DNA of 18,092 bases from Actinocrinis sp035946395 (GTDB lineage Bacteria > Actinomycetota > Actinomycetes > Streptomycetales > Catenulisporaceae). Below the pieces are notes generated by a model. That model was not told the origin of the DNA, made no database searches, and worked only from the letters and a program-made list of their open reading frames with translations. Location: positions 1 to 18,092 of the forward strand of contig NZ_DASYZI010000180.1 in assembly GCF_035946395.1 (NCBI RefSeq). Direction: 5' to 3'. Of this stretch, positions 6,520 to 12,944 are shown piece by piece. How positions within the stretch are numbered: position 1 is the stretch's first letter; every line of letters starts with the position of its first letter. The position numbers and the translations under genes are program-made.

Positions 6520-7617
6520 TCAGCTGGTGGTGCGGCGCTTCTTGCGGGCTCGGCGGACCAGGGCGGCGGTGCCGACCAGCGCGACGGTCGCGCCAGCGGC
6601 GCCGAGGGTGGTCGCCGCGTCCTTCTTGCCGATCCGGCGGGCCAGCGCCGCGTGGTGGCCCGCGATCTCCACCAGCAGGGCCTGGAAGGCCTCGGCGTTG
6701 CTGAACTCCGGCTGCCAGCCGGTCGCCTTCAGCTTCCCGGTGGAGACGGCCCAGGGGTGCATGACGTATTGCAGGTCGGTCGCCGGAGCCGGGGTCAGGT
6801 GCAGCCGGTGCAGCCGCTCGGCGGCGCCGAGGGCGAGGGCCTCGGGCAGTTCCATCCGGCGCATCCCGGAGATCTCCTCGACCTCCTGCTGGCCCAGCCA
6901 GCCATCGCTGGCGACCGCGAGCGGGCCGTCCATGTCGCTGAGCGCGGCGTGCACCATGCCCGATGCGAGATCCTCGACGTGGCAGAACTGCCAGCAGGGT
7001 TCGGTGTCCTTGACCACCAGCAGGCGCGGGGCCTCGAAGTGGCGGGTGAAGACGGTGTCCATGCCGGGGCCGGTGAGCACGGTCGGGCGCAGGACGGTGA
7101 CCGAGAGGCCGGGATGGGATTTGGGAGCCCGTTCGGCCAGTCGTTCTATTTCCAGATAATCGCCGACGAGCGAGCCGTCCGGCACGGCGCGCAGCGGCGC
7201 GTCCTCGGCGAGCGGCACCGGGTTGTCGGGATACGCGCCATAGACGACCGCGCTGGTGAACAGCACGACCCGGCCGACTCCTGCGGCAGCCGCAGCGGTG
7301 AGCGCGGTCTGGGCGCCACGGACGTTGTAGTTGGTGCGCTTCGCGGCATCGGTGTCCGGCGAGGTGTCGATGTCCGCGTGAATGAGCACGTCCACGTCGC
7401 CGAGCCGCAGGGCCAGCCCGGGATCCCTCGTGTCGGCGGCGCGGAAGATCACGCCCGGCACGTCGACCCGGCGGTCGTCGAGAGCGATTGCCTTGCGGAC
7501 CCCCTCGGTTTCGGCCAAGCAGGCGCTGACCGCGGCGCCGACGACGCCGGCCGCGCCGGTAACCGCTACGGTGGGTCGCGCCGAACGGCGCCGTCCGCCA
7601 TCTGCCGGGGAACTCAC
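6520..7617 (-). CDS. Extended SDR-family NAD(P)-dependent epimerase/dehydratase-like protein
   Basis: This 365-residue protein has an N-terminal Rossmann dinucleotide-binding motif TGAAGVVG (residues 20-27), an acidic residue after beta-2 (ALDD), the VLFTSAVVYG strand (Ser122) and the later PTVLTGPG loop, as in extended SDR enzymes. The catalytic YxxxK is altered: Tyr154 is followed by LEIE, with Glu158 where Lys is expected, so oxidoreductase activity is doubtful. A C-terminal Ala/Val-rich segment (~340-357) followed by a basic tail (RRARKKRR) suggests tail-anchoring to the membrane. GTG 7617 is chosen because GGAG lies 7 nt upstream; the very long frame reaching back to 8745 is an artefact opposite the metalloprotease gene. 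It heads the moaE-membrane protein-protease cluster. Confidence 0.88.
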   Translation of the reverse strand: MSSPADGGRRRSARPTVAVTGAAGVVGAAVSACLAETEGVRKAIALDDRRVDVPGVIFRAADTRDPGLALRLGDVDVLIHADIDTSPDTDAAKRTNYNVRGAQTALTAAAAAGVGRVVLFTSAVVYGAYPDNPVPLAEDAPLRAVPDGSLVGDYLEIERLAERAPKSHPGLSVTVLRPTVLTGPGMDTVFTRHFEAPRLLVVKDTEPCWQFCHVEDLASGMVHAALSDMDGPLAVASDGWLGQQEVEEISGMRRMELPEALALGAAERLHRLHLTPAPATDLQYVMHPWAVSTGKLKATGWQPEFSNAEAFQALLVEIAGHHAALARRIGKKDAATTLGAAGATVALVGTAALVRRARKKRRTTS

Positions 7618-7637
7618 AGGCACACTCCGTTGGTTAC

Positions 7638-7672
7638 TACGGTGAGGGGGACGGGAGACTCCGTTCACCGTA
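7638..7672. promoter_or_regulatory. Inverted repeat in divergent promoter region
   Basis: TACGGTGA (7638-7645) and TCACCGTA (7665-7672) are perfect 8-bp inverted repeats, 27 bp centre to centre, in the 174-bp gap between the SDR and metalloprotease-family genes. The left copy is 20 bp from the SDR start codon. The spacing puts both arms on about the same helix face, as for a dimeric regulator. No regulator is identified. Confidence 0.4.
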
Positions 7673-7791
7673 AAGTCTGTTCTATCCGTAGAGTGCGTGA
7701 TCCCCGAGTGACTGAGTCGGCCGTGCTTCCCGTGAACCGTGAACACGCCGGGGGTCCGTCTCCAGTGTGGACGATTGTCTAGAGGTTCGAC

Positions 7792-9351
7792 GTGAGCGAC
7801 CACCCTGAAAGTTTCCCACCAGGCGGGGACGAGCCGGAGCCGGTGCCGTTCGAAGACATCGTCAAGGGGCTGGAGGGCCTCGGCGCCGACGTGGAGCGTG
7901 AGGCGAAGGCAGCCGAGCAGCAGGCCGCGCGCGAGCGGGCCGAGCGCGGCGGCGAGCCGCGGTCCGACGCCGGCGGCGACGCACCTGGCTCGGCCGACAA
8001 CCCGCTGGCCGGGCTGCTCGGCGCGCTCGGCCTTGGCGGGCGCGGCGGCGGCGACATAGGCGAGTCGCTGGCCGGGCTCGCCGCGGGGCTCGGCCAGCAG
8101 ATGCCGGGGCTCGACCCCCAGATGTTCATGATGATGATGGGCCGCATCCAGTCGCTGATCAACGCGGGCGACGGGCCGGTGAACTGGGCGATGGCCCGCG
8201 ACGTGGCGCGTACCGTCACCGCCGCGCAGCCGGACCCCTCGCCGACCTCGGGCGACCTCGCCCCGATCGAGGACGCGGTGCGGCTGGCCGAGCTCTGGCT
8301 CGACGAGGCCACCGCGCTGCCGGCCGGCACGACCGGGGCGCTGGCCTGGAGCCGCGCGGAGTGGATCGAGCAGACGCTGCCGGTCTGGAAGCAGCTGGTC
8401 GAGCCCGTGGCGGACCGGATGACCGGTGCGATGGTCGGACTGCTGCCGCAGGAGGCCAGCGCCGGGATCGGGATGCCGATCACCGGGCTCGTACGGCAGA
8501 TGGGTGGCTCGCTGTTCGGCCACCAAGTCGGCACGGCTCTGGCCCAGCTGGCCACCGAGGTGCTCGGCTCGTCCGACATCGGGCTGCCGCTCGGCCCGGA
8601 CGGCAAGGCGGTGCTGCTGCCGACGAACGTGGCGGCGTTCAGCGCAGGCCTCGACCTGCCGACGGCGGACGTGCGGCTGTACCTGGCGATGCGTGAGACC
8701 GCGTACCACCGCCTGTTCGCACACGTGCCGTGGCTTAAGGCGCACGTGCTCGGAGCGGTCGAGGCGTACGCGCGCGGGATCGCCGTGGACGAGGGACGCA
8801 TCGAGGAACTGATGCGTAACGCGCAGTCGCCGGAGGGTTTGGCGAACCTACAGAACGTGTTCGAAGAGGGCATCGTGTTCACCGCGCCGGACACGCCGCA
8901 GCAGCGCGCGGCGCTGGCCCGGCTGGAGACGATCCTGGCGCTGACCGAGGGCTGGGTGGACGCGGTGGTCCACGCCGCAGCCTCGCCCAACCTGCCATCG
9001 GCCGCAGCGTTGCGTGAGACGCTGCGGCGCAGGCGGGCCACCGGCGGTCCGGCCGAGCAGACGTTCTCGGCGTTGGTCGGTCTGGAGATGCGACCACGAC
9101 GGCTGCGTGACGCGGCACGCCTGTGGGCGTTGCTCGGCGACGCACGCGGCATCGATGGGCGCGATGATCTGTGGACGCATCCCGACCTGCTGCCGACGGC
9201 CGAGGACCTGGACGATCCCGACGGCTTCGTATACCGCGACGAGATCGACTTGTCCGGCCTCGGCGACGTCCTTGGCGGGAAGGGCGATAAGAAGGACAGC
9301 AGGGACGAGAACAGCGAGGGCGGCCGGGAAGACGGCGGCGATCGCGAGTAG
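7792..9351 (+). CDS. DUF2342-type zinc-dependent metalloprotease-family protein
   Basis: This 519-residue protein is of the actinobacterial DUF2342 family, often named putative hydrolase, zinc-dependent metalloprotease or F420-biosynthesis-associated protein. Residues 1-125 are acidic, Gly/Ala-rich and low in complexity, with a Met-rich stretch (MFMMMM). Residues ~127-480 are the conserved helical domain. The signature LAMRETAYHRLFAHVPWL (298-315) contains Glu302 and His306 plus His311; it resembles a zincin helix but is not a standard HExxH. The tail is highly charged (GKGDKKDSRDENSEGGREDG). GTG 7792 has AGAGG 6 nt upstream. No enzymatic activity is firmly established for this group. It is divergent from the SDR gene and convergent with the sulfurtransferase gene. 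Confidence 0.88.
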   Translation: MSDHPESFPPGGDEPEPVPFEDIVKGLEGLGADVEREAKAAEQQAARERAERGGEPRSDAGGDAPGSADNPLAGLLGALGLGGRGGGDIGESLAGLAAGLGQQMPGLDPQMFMMMMGRIQSLINAGDGPVNWAMARDVARTVTAAQPDPSPTSGDLAPIEDAVRLAELWLDEATALPAGTTGALAWSRAEWIEQTLPVWKQLVEPVADRMTGAMVGLLPQEASAGIGMPITGLVRQMGGSLFGHQVGTALAQLATEVLGSSDIGLPLGPDGKAVLLPTNVAAFSAGLDLPTADVRLYLAMRETAYHRLFAHVPWLKAHVLGAVEAYARGIAVDEGRIEELMRNAQSPEGLANLQNVFEEGIVFTAPDTPQQRAALARLETILALTEGWVDAVVHAAASPNLPSAAALRETLRRRRATGGPAEQTFSALVGLEMRPRRLRDAARLWALLGDARGIDGRDDLWTHPDLLPTAEDLDDPDGFVYRDEIDLSGLGDVLGGKGDKKDSRDENSEGGREDGGDRE

Positions 9352-9423
9352 GAGTAGCACGGCGTAGCGGCGTAACCGAGGCTGCGGCGGAGTTGACGCG
9401 GGATGAGCGCGTTGTCTCCGCCG

Positions 9424-9463
9424 CAGTGTGTTACAGCGCGTTGCGTCACGTCGCAGCGCGTTA
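9424..9463. repeat. Short direct repeats, CAGCGCGTTA type
   Basis: CAGTGTGTTA (9424-9433), CAGCGCGTTG (9434-9443) and CAGCGCGTTA (9454-9463) recur at offsets of 10 and 20 bases, and a further GCGTTA ends at 9476 at the left tip of the inverted-repeat element. The 10-bp periodicity is visible but its meaning is unknown. Confidence 0.45.
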
Positions 9464-9473
9464 TGTCAATGCG

Positions 9474-9650
9474 TTAGGGCGTGTTTGAGATGTGGGGCCG
9501 ATTAAGGGCGTAGGGCAGGCGCGCGGCGCGTGCGTTCGCAGGGTGGAGGGTCATGCTCGGACTGGAGGTCCGTGCACGGCCCGGCCCGGCAACGCGGCGA
9601 GCGTGCACGACAGGTGACGTGACCCGGGCCACACATCTCAACCGCCCTAA
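9474..9650. mobile_element. 177-bp inverted-repeat element, MITE-like
   Basis: The two ends are near-perfect inverted repeats. The left arm (9474-9499) begins TTAGGGCG and continues to TTGAGATGTG and GGCC. The right arm (9626-9650), read in reverse complement, begins TTAGGGCG, then TTGAGATGTG and TGGCCC. The arms differ by a 2-nt gap and one substitution over about 25 positions. The 125-bp centre is non-coding and GC-rich. Long terminal inverted repeats without a transposase suggest a miniature inverted-repeat element or IS relic. No clear target-site duplication is visible, so mobility is inferred. Confidence 0.55.
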
Positions 9651-9658
9651 ACCGCCGT

Positions 9659-9699
9659 GCAATGTCGCGGCGTCAGGCGGCGTCAGGACGCCGCATTGC
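9659..9699. terminator. Hairpin between convergent genes, overlapped by a direct repeat
   Basis: GCGGCGTC (9667-9674) pairs with GACGCCGC (9687-9694), and GCAAT (9659-9663) pairs with ATTGC (9695-9699) after a 3-nt bulge, giving about 13 pairs. The loop holds a second GCGGCGTCAG copy, so that decamer is directly repeated at 9667-9686. Lying at the 3' end of the sulfurtransferase gene, it is a probable terminator without a strong T-tract. Confidence 0.5.
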
Positions 9700-9700
9700 A

Positions 9701-10588
9701 TTACTCGCCGGTGGCTACTGGCCTGGAAGTGTTGGCGATCCAGTCCGACCATGAGCCCGCATAGAGCGCCGCTCTGATGCCGGCCAGTTCGAGGGCGAGC
9801 ACCTGGTGCGCGGCCGTGACCCCGGAACCGCAATACACGCCGATCTCCCGGCCATTGACCCCGTTGGCGCCGAGTGAGGCGAACCGGGTGCGCAGGACCT
9901 CGGCAGACAGGAAACGGTCGTCAGGACCGACGTTGTCGGTGGTCGGCGCGCTCACCGCGCCGGGGATGTGTCCCGCGACCGGGTCCATCGGCTCGATCTC
10001 GCCGCGGAACCTGGCCCCGGCGCGCGCGTCGAGCAGCACGCCCTCGATCGCCAGCTTCGCCGCCGCGTCCGCATCCAGCAGCGGCATCGCGCCCGGCACC
10101 GCGATGAAGTCTCCGGCGCCGGATCCGCCGCCGGATCCTGGTGCGTCGGGATCGTCGCCCGAGACGACCGGTAGGCCTGCGGCTGTCCACGCGGCGTACC
10201 CACCGTCGAGCAGCCTTACGTCGGAGTGGCTGAAGTACCGCAGCAGCCACCACGCGCGCCCTGCTGACGTTCCGGCAGCTGAGTCATAGACGACCACTGT
10301 CCGGTCATCTGACACGCCGAGAGATCGCATGACCGCCTGGAAGTCCTCGGCATTGGGCAGCGGATGACGGCCTCCCGCGCCGTCCTGCGCTTGGGGCGCG
10401 GCGAGTTGATGGTCAAGGTCGACGAAACGTGCCGACGGGATGTGCCCCGCAGCGTATTGATCGCGTCCGGGCGGACCACTCAGTGACCAACGGACGTCCA
10501 GCAGCGTCACCGACGTCTGGACTCCGAGCAGCTCGGTGAGCCGATCAACGGAGATCAGCGGTGTGCGGTCCGTGGAATCACTGGCCAT
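9701..10588 (-). CDS. sseA: Sulfurtransferase (two rhodanese domains; thiosulfate or 3-mercaptopyruvate type)
   Basis: This 295-residue cytosolic enzyme moves sulfane sulfur from thiosulfate or 3-mercaptopyruvate to cyanide or another thiophilic acceptor. The N-terminal rhodanese domain (~10-145) is non-catalytic: its loop reads YDSAAGTSAGRAWW with Asp where the active Cys would be. The C-terminal domain (~165-290) holds the active loop YCGSGVTAAH with Cys253; CGSGVTA is typical of the SseA/TST group. A Gly/Ser-rich linker lies at ~148-160. The ATG at 10588 is 6 bp after the stop of the phosphatase-superfamily gene, with GAGG about 10 nt upstream inside that gene's end, so it is the third gene of a tight operon. 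Confidence 0.93.
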   Translation of the reverse strand: MASDSTDRTPLISVDRLTELLGVQTSVTLLDVRWSLSGPPGRDQYAAGHIPSARFVDLDHQLAAPQAQDGAGGRHPLPNAEDFQAVMRSLGVSDDRTVVVYDSAAGTSAGRAWWLLRYFSHSDVRLLDGGYAAWTAAGLPVVSGDDPDAPGSGGGSGAGDFIAVPGAMPLLDADAAAKLAIEGVLLDARAGARFRGEIEPMDPVAGHIPGAVSAPTTDNVGPDDRFLSAEVLRTRFASLGANGVNGREIGVYCGSGVTAAHQVLALELAGIRAALYAGSWSDWIANTSRPVATGE

Positions 10589-10594
10589 GGGACG

Positions 10595-11854
10595 TCATCC
10601 TCGCACCTCTAGCAGGGGGACGAACTGCTCGGCAGCCGTCATCGATCCGTGCATGCCGATCAGCCGGGACTCGATCGCCTCCCGCTCGGAGGCGATCACG
10701 GCCCAGTCGCCACGCATCGCCACGACGACGTTTCCGATGCGCTCGGACATGCGCGCGTCAACGCTCGGCCCGAACCATCCCTCGACGATCGCCTCCTCGC
10801 GGGAGCGGACCAGGGCCACACCGTCGAGGCGTTCGGACCAGATCGCCAGCACGTCGCGCTCGGCGCCGGGGTGCGCGTAGACGTGCCGGGCCCGCGCCTC
10901 GCCACCGAGCAGCGCCACTCCGGCGCGCAGTTCCCAGTCTGTGTCCGCGTCGATCCGGCGTTCGGTCGGCACGTCGATCATGCCGTGGTCGGCGACCACG
11001 TAGAGCGAGCAGTCGCTTGGCAGCCGCTCGGCCAGCCATTGGACCAACGCGTCCACGTAACCGATCTGGTCGAGCCAGCGCTGCGAGTCGACGCCGTCCA
11101 CATGTCCGACGAAATCAAGATCGGAGTAATACAGATAAACGAGCGACCGGTCGCGCCGTTCCAGCGCCTCAAGCGCGCGCATCGCCCGCTCGTCCGCCGG
11201 TTCGGCGCCGGAGAAGCGCGCGCCGCGGAACACCGACCGGGTCAATCCCGAGTCGGCGAAGCGCGGCGAGGAGACGTGGGTGACCGCGACCCCGGCGCGT
11301 TGCAGGCGCTCGAACATGGTCTCGCGCGGCTGCCAGACCAGCGGGTCGACGTCCTGGTCCCACCGCAGGAAGTTCATCAGCTTCCCGGTGCCGGGGACGG
11401 CGAGCTTGTAACCGAGCATCCCGTGCGCCCCGGGCGGCAGACCGGTGCCGATCGAGGAGAGCGACGTCGAGGTCGTGGACGGGAAGCCGGCGGTCAGGAC
11501 GCGCCCGGTCCCGTCAGGCCCGATGCTCTGCGCCCCGCCCCGCAACAACGCGGCGAGGTACGGCGCGGCGTCGGCGTTCTTGAGGATCAGTTCGCTGCCC
11601 ATGCCGTCGACCAGGAACAGGCAGGCGCGGCGCACCGGGCTCAGATTCCACCAGTGCGCGGCCCCGGACGACTGCTCACGATTGCCGTCCACTTCGGCAC
11701 AGCCCGTACCGCCGTCCGGACCGGACTCGGGTCCGGTCCCGTCGAGCCCCTGCACGCCGAGGGCGGTGCCGATCGCGGGGAGCACGTCGCACAGTGCCCC
11801 CGCGCCGTAGGCCGGGTAATCGAACCCGGCGTCCCCTTCCGCCCCCGCGTCCAC
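10595..11854 (-). CDS. Alkaline phosphatase-superfamily (nucleotide pyrophosphatase/phosphodiesterase-like) protein
   Basis: This 419-residue metal-dependent phosphoesterase/phosphodiesterase is of the alkaline phosphatase superfamily. The motifs run in order: FLVDGMG (metal ligand Asp83), AGFPSTTSTSLSSIGTG with the candidate Thr nucleophile at 127-128, YYSDLDFVGHVDG (Asp245/Asp247, His251) and YVVADHGMIDVP (Asp289, His290). No signal peptide is seen, so it is probably cytosolic. Residues ~36-65 form a Gly/Glu-rich variable loop. The GTG start at 11854 follows the DUF5998 stop by 6 bp. The substrate is unknown. Operon order DUF5998 - this - sulfurtransferase resembles, from memory, the neighbourhood beside the topoisomerase IV A-subunit gene in Streptomyces. 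Confidence 0.88.
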   Translation of the reverse strand: MDAGAEGDAGFDYPAYGAGALCDVLPAIGTALGVQGLDGTGPESGPDGGTGCAEVDGNREQSSGAAHWWNLSPVRRACLFLVDGMGSELILKNADAAPYLAALLRGGAQSIGPDGTGRVLTAGFPSTTSTSLSSIGTGLPPGAHGMLGYKLAVPGTGKLMNFLRWDQDVDPLVWQPRETMFERLQRAGVAVTHVSSPRFADSGLTRSVFRGARFSGAEPADERAMRALEALERRDRSLVYLYYSDLDFVGHVDGVDSQRWLDQIGYVDALVQWLAERLPSDCSLYVVADHGMIDVPTERRIDADTDWELRAGVALLGGEARARHVYAHPGAERDVLAIWSERLDGVALVRSREEAIVEGWFGPSVDARMSERIGNVVVAMRGDWAVIASEREAIESRLIGMHGSMTAAEQFVPLLEVRG

Positions 11855-11860
11855 GGCCCG

Positions 11861-12487
11861 CTACCCGCGTCCCGGGACGCCGAGTTCGACCGTCGCCGCC
11901 GCGAGCGCCTCGGCGAACTCCAGCGTCATGCGCACCGCGTCCGGTCCGTCCGCTCCGGTCGACACCCTTAGGGAGAGGTCGTCGCCCGTGACGGTGCCGG
12001 TGTACCCGTGATCGGCCTCACAGTGCGGATCGCCGCAGTTGGCAGGTTCGAGGTCCACCCTGCCTACCGCACCCCAGCCGACGGTGAGCACCACCTCGCG
12101 CGGGAGGGTGCCACGCACATGCTTGGCCGGATCGTCGACGACGCGCGTAACGACCACCGTCGAGACCCTGTCGAGCCGCACGGTCTCGGTCGACGTGGAC
12201 GCGTACGAACCCACCTGCGAGTCGACGCCGTCGAGCTCCGGTTCCGTGCCGTGTTCGTCGGTATGGCCGACGACCAGGCGGCGCGCGGTCAGGGCGAGGA
12301 CGGTGACGTGGCGGCGGACCTCTTCGGCGTCGAAGGTGGTCTCCTGGTGGACCAGGTGGCTGATGACCGGTTCGCCGCCGAGCGCGGTCTCCACCGCCTC
12401 GGCGACCAGCGCCGGATAGTAGCCGCTGCGCTCGATCGAGGCGCGCAGAGCCGGGTCGAGGGCACCTGAGTCGGTTCTCTGGGGCAT
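11861..12487 (-). CDS. DUF5998-family protein (function unknown)
   Basis: This 208-residue conserved actinobacterial protein was recognised by its N-terminal block (ALDPALRASIERSGYYPALV with ETALGGEPVISHLVHQETTF), a central beta-rich segment with HVTVLALTARRLVVGHTDEH, and the C-terminal CGDPHCEADHGYTGTVTGDD block. The latter contains a possible metal-binding C-x4-C-x3-H set. It has no signal peptide or membrane segment. ATG 12487 is preferred because it starts the conserved region and GAGG lies upstream; the frame is open 64 codons further, but these look like non-coding upstream sequence. It is first in a three-gene operon with 6-bp gaps, and divergent from the parC-like fragment at 12661. 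Confidence 0.85.
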   Translation of the reverse strand: MPQRTDSGALDPALRASIERSGYYPALVAEAVETALGGEPVISHLVHQETTFDAEEVRRHVTVLALTARRLVVGHTDEHGTEPELDGVDSQVGSYASTSTETVRLDRVSTVVVTRVVDDPAKHVRGTLPREVVLTVGWGAVGRVDLEPANCGDPHCEADHGYTGTVTGDDLSLRVSTGADGPDAVRMTLEFAEALAAATVELGVPGRG

Positions 12488-12610
12488 GACCCAATCCTCG
12501 CACTGGTTGCGCTCCCGCGTGTACACCGGATACTGGCCAGTCCCGTTCCGATCCGCGCTCGCCACCGCTCGACGTGTCTGTCGGCGGAAGCGGGCACAAT
12601 AGGCTGTTAC

Positions 12611-12623
12611 GCGGGTTTCCCGC
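12611..12623. other. GCGGG-TTT-CCCGC hairpin in divergent promoter region
   Basis: A perfect 5-bp inverted repeat with a 3-nt loop lies between the DUF5998 start and the parC-like start. It could be part of the 5' leader of the rightward transcript. It is short and has no T-tract on either side, so no role is assigned. Confidence 0.3.
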
Positions 12624-12660
12624 CGTCCACACCAACGATTCATTACAGGAGCAGCGCAGC

Positions 12661-12741
12661 ATGGCCCGCCGCAGCGCACCCCAGGAGACTGACGAGCCGT
12701 TCGAGGAGCGGATCGTCGCCGCGCCTGCGCGAGTCCGCTGA
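12661..12741 (+). pseudogene. parC: 5' fragment of topoisomerase IV subunit A gene (parC-like), truncated
   Basis: This is a 26-codon ORF with ATG at 12661 and AGGAG upstream (ACAGGAGCAGCGCAGC before ATG). Its protein begins MARRSAPQ and reaches FEERIV, very like the N-terminus of actinobacterial ParC (MARRS, a short acidic/Pro linker, FEERI followed by the DIDV and EMQGSFLEYA region). After about residue 18-19 the expected continuation is absent: the frame reads AAPARVR and stops. The neighbouring divergent DUF5998 gene is where I recall parC sitting in Streptomyces. The interpretation is a parC gene cut by insertion or deletion near 12711-12716, leaving its promoter and first codons. The start could equally belong to a duplicated junction if intact parC lies elsewhere. 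Confidence 0.6.
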
Positions 12742-12944
12742 CCTGCTAAAACAGCGCCGACTCTCCGGCGTCAAAGCCTCTCGTCACCGCGTATTCGCCG
12801 CGCGCCTGGTCCGGTCTCACTCCTGAGCACGGCCGGACCGTTGCAGTTGCGGACCGTGACGGACCGGATGACGTGCAACTTTTACTGCGGGCGGTGTCGG
12901 CGGTGCGTCGTATCGTTGTGTTCTCGGACGCGGAAGGGAGCGCA
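12742..12944. other. Non-coding junction between parC fragment and CoiA-like gene
   Basis: This 203-bp stretch has no credible gene. It contains repeated GGACCG motifs and a loose inverted repeat AGTTGC (12845-12850) / GCAACT (12875-12880). A TATCGT at 12911-12916 could be the -10 box for the CoiA-like gene. No integrase site or repeat of the parC 5' sequence is visible here. Confidence 0.45.

Larger units (their letters stand above)
9352..9700. other. Convergent intergenic spacer rich in repeats
   Basis: This 349-bp gap lies between two convergent genes and has no credible coding frame. From left to right it holds short direct repeats of CAGCGCGTT-type (9424-9462), a 177-bp inverted-repeat element (9474-9650) and a strong hairpin (9659-9699). 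Confidence 0.7.

Noticed and set aside
7618..8745. N-terminal 375 residues of the long minus-strand frame ending in the SDR gene
   Set aside because: This part is His/Arg-rich antisense of the metalloprotease gene; the SDR domain begins after GTG 7617, which has a ribosome site.
7779..9449. A 556-codon minus-strand frame opposite the metalloprotease-family gene
   Set aside because: It is Ser/Arg/Pro-rich without domain features, as expected of the antisense of a high-GC gene; the plus-strand frame has a recognised family match.
10649..11971. A 440-codon plus-strand frame over the phosphatase-superfamily gene
   Set aside because: It is an Arg/Val/His-rich shadow; the minus strand carries clear alkaline phosphatase-superfamily motifs.
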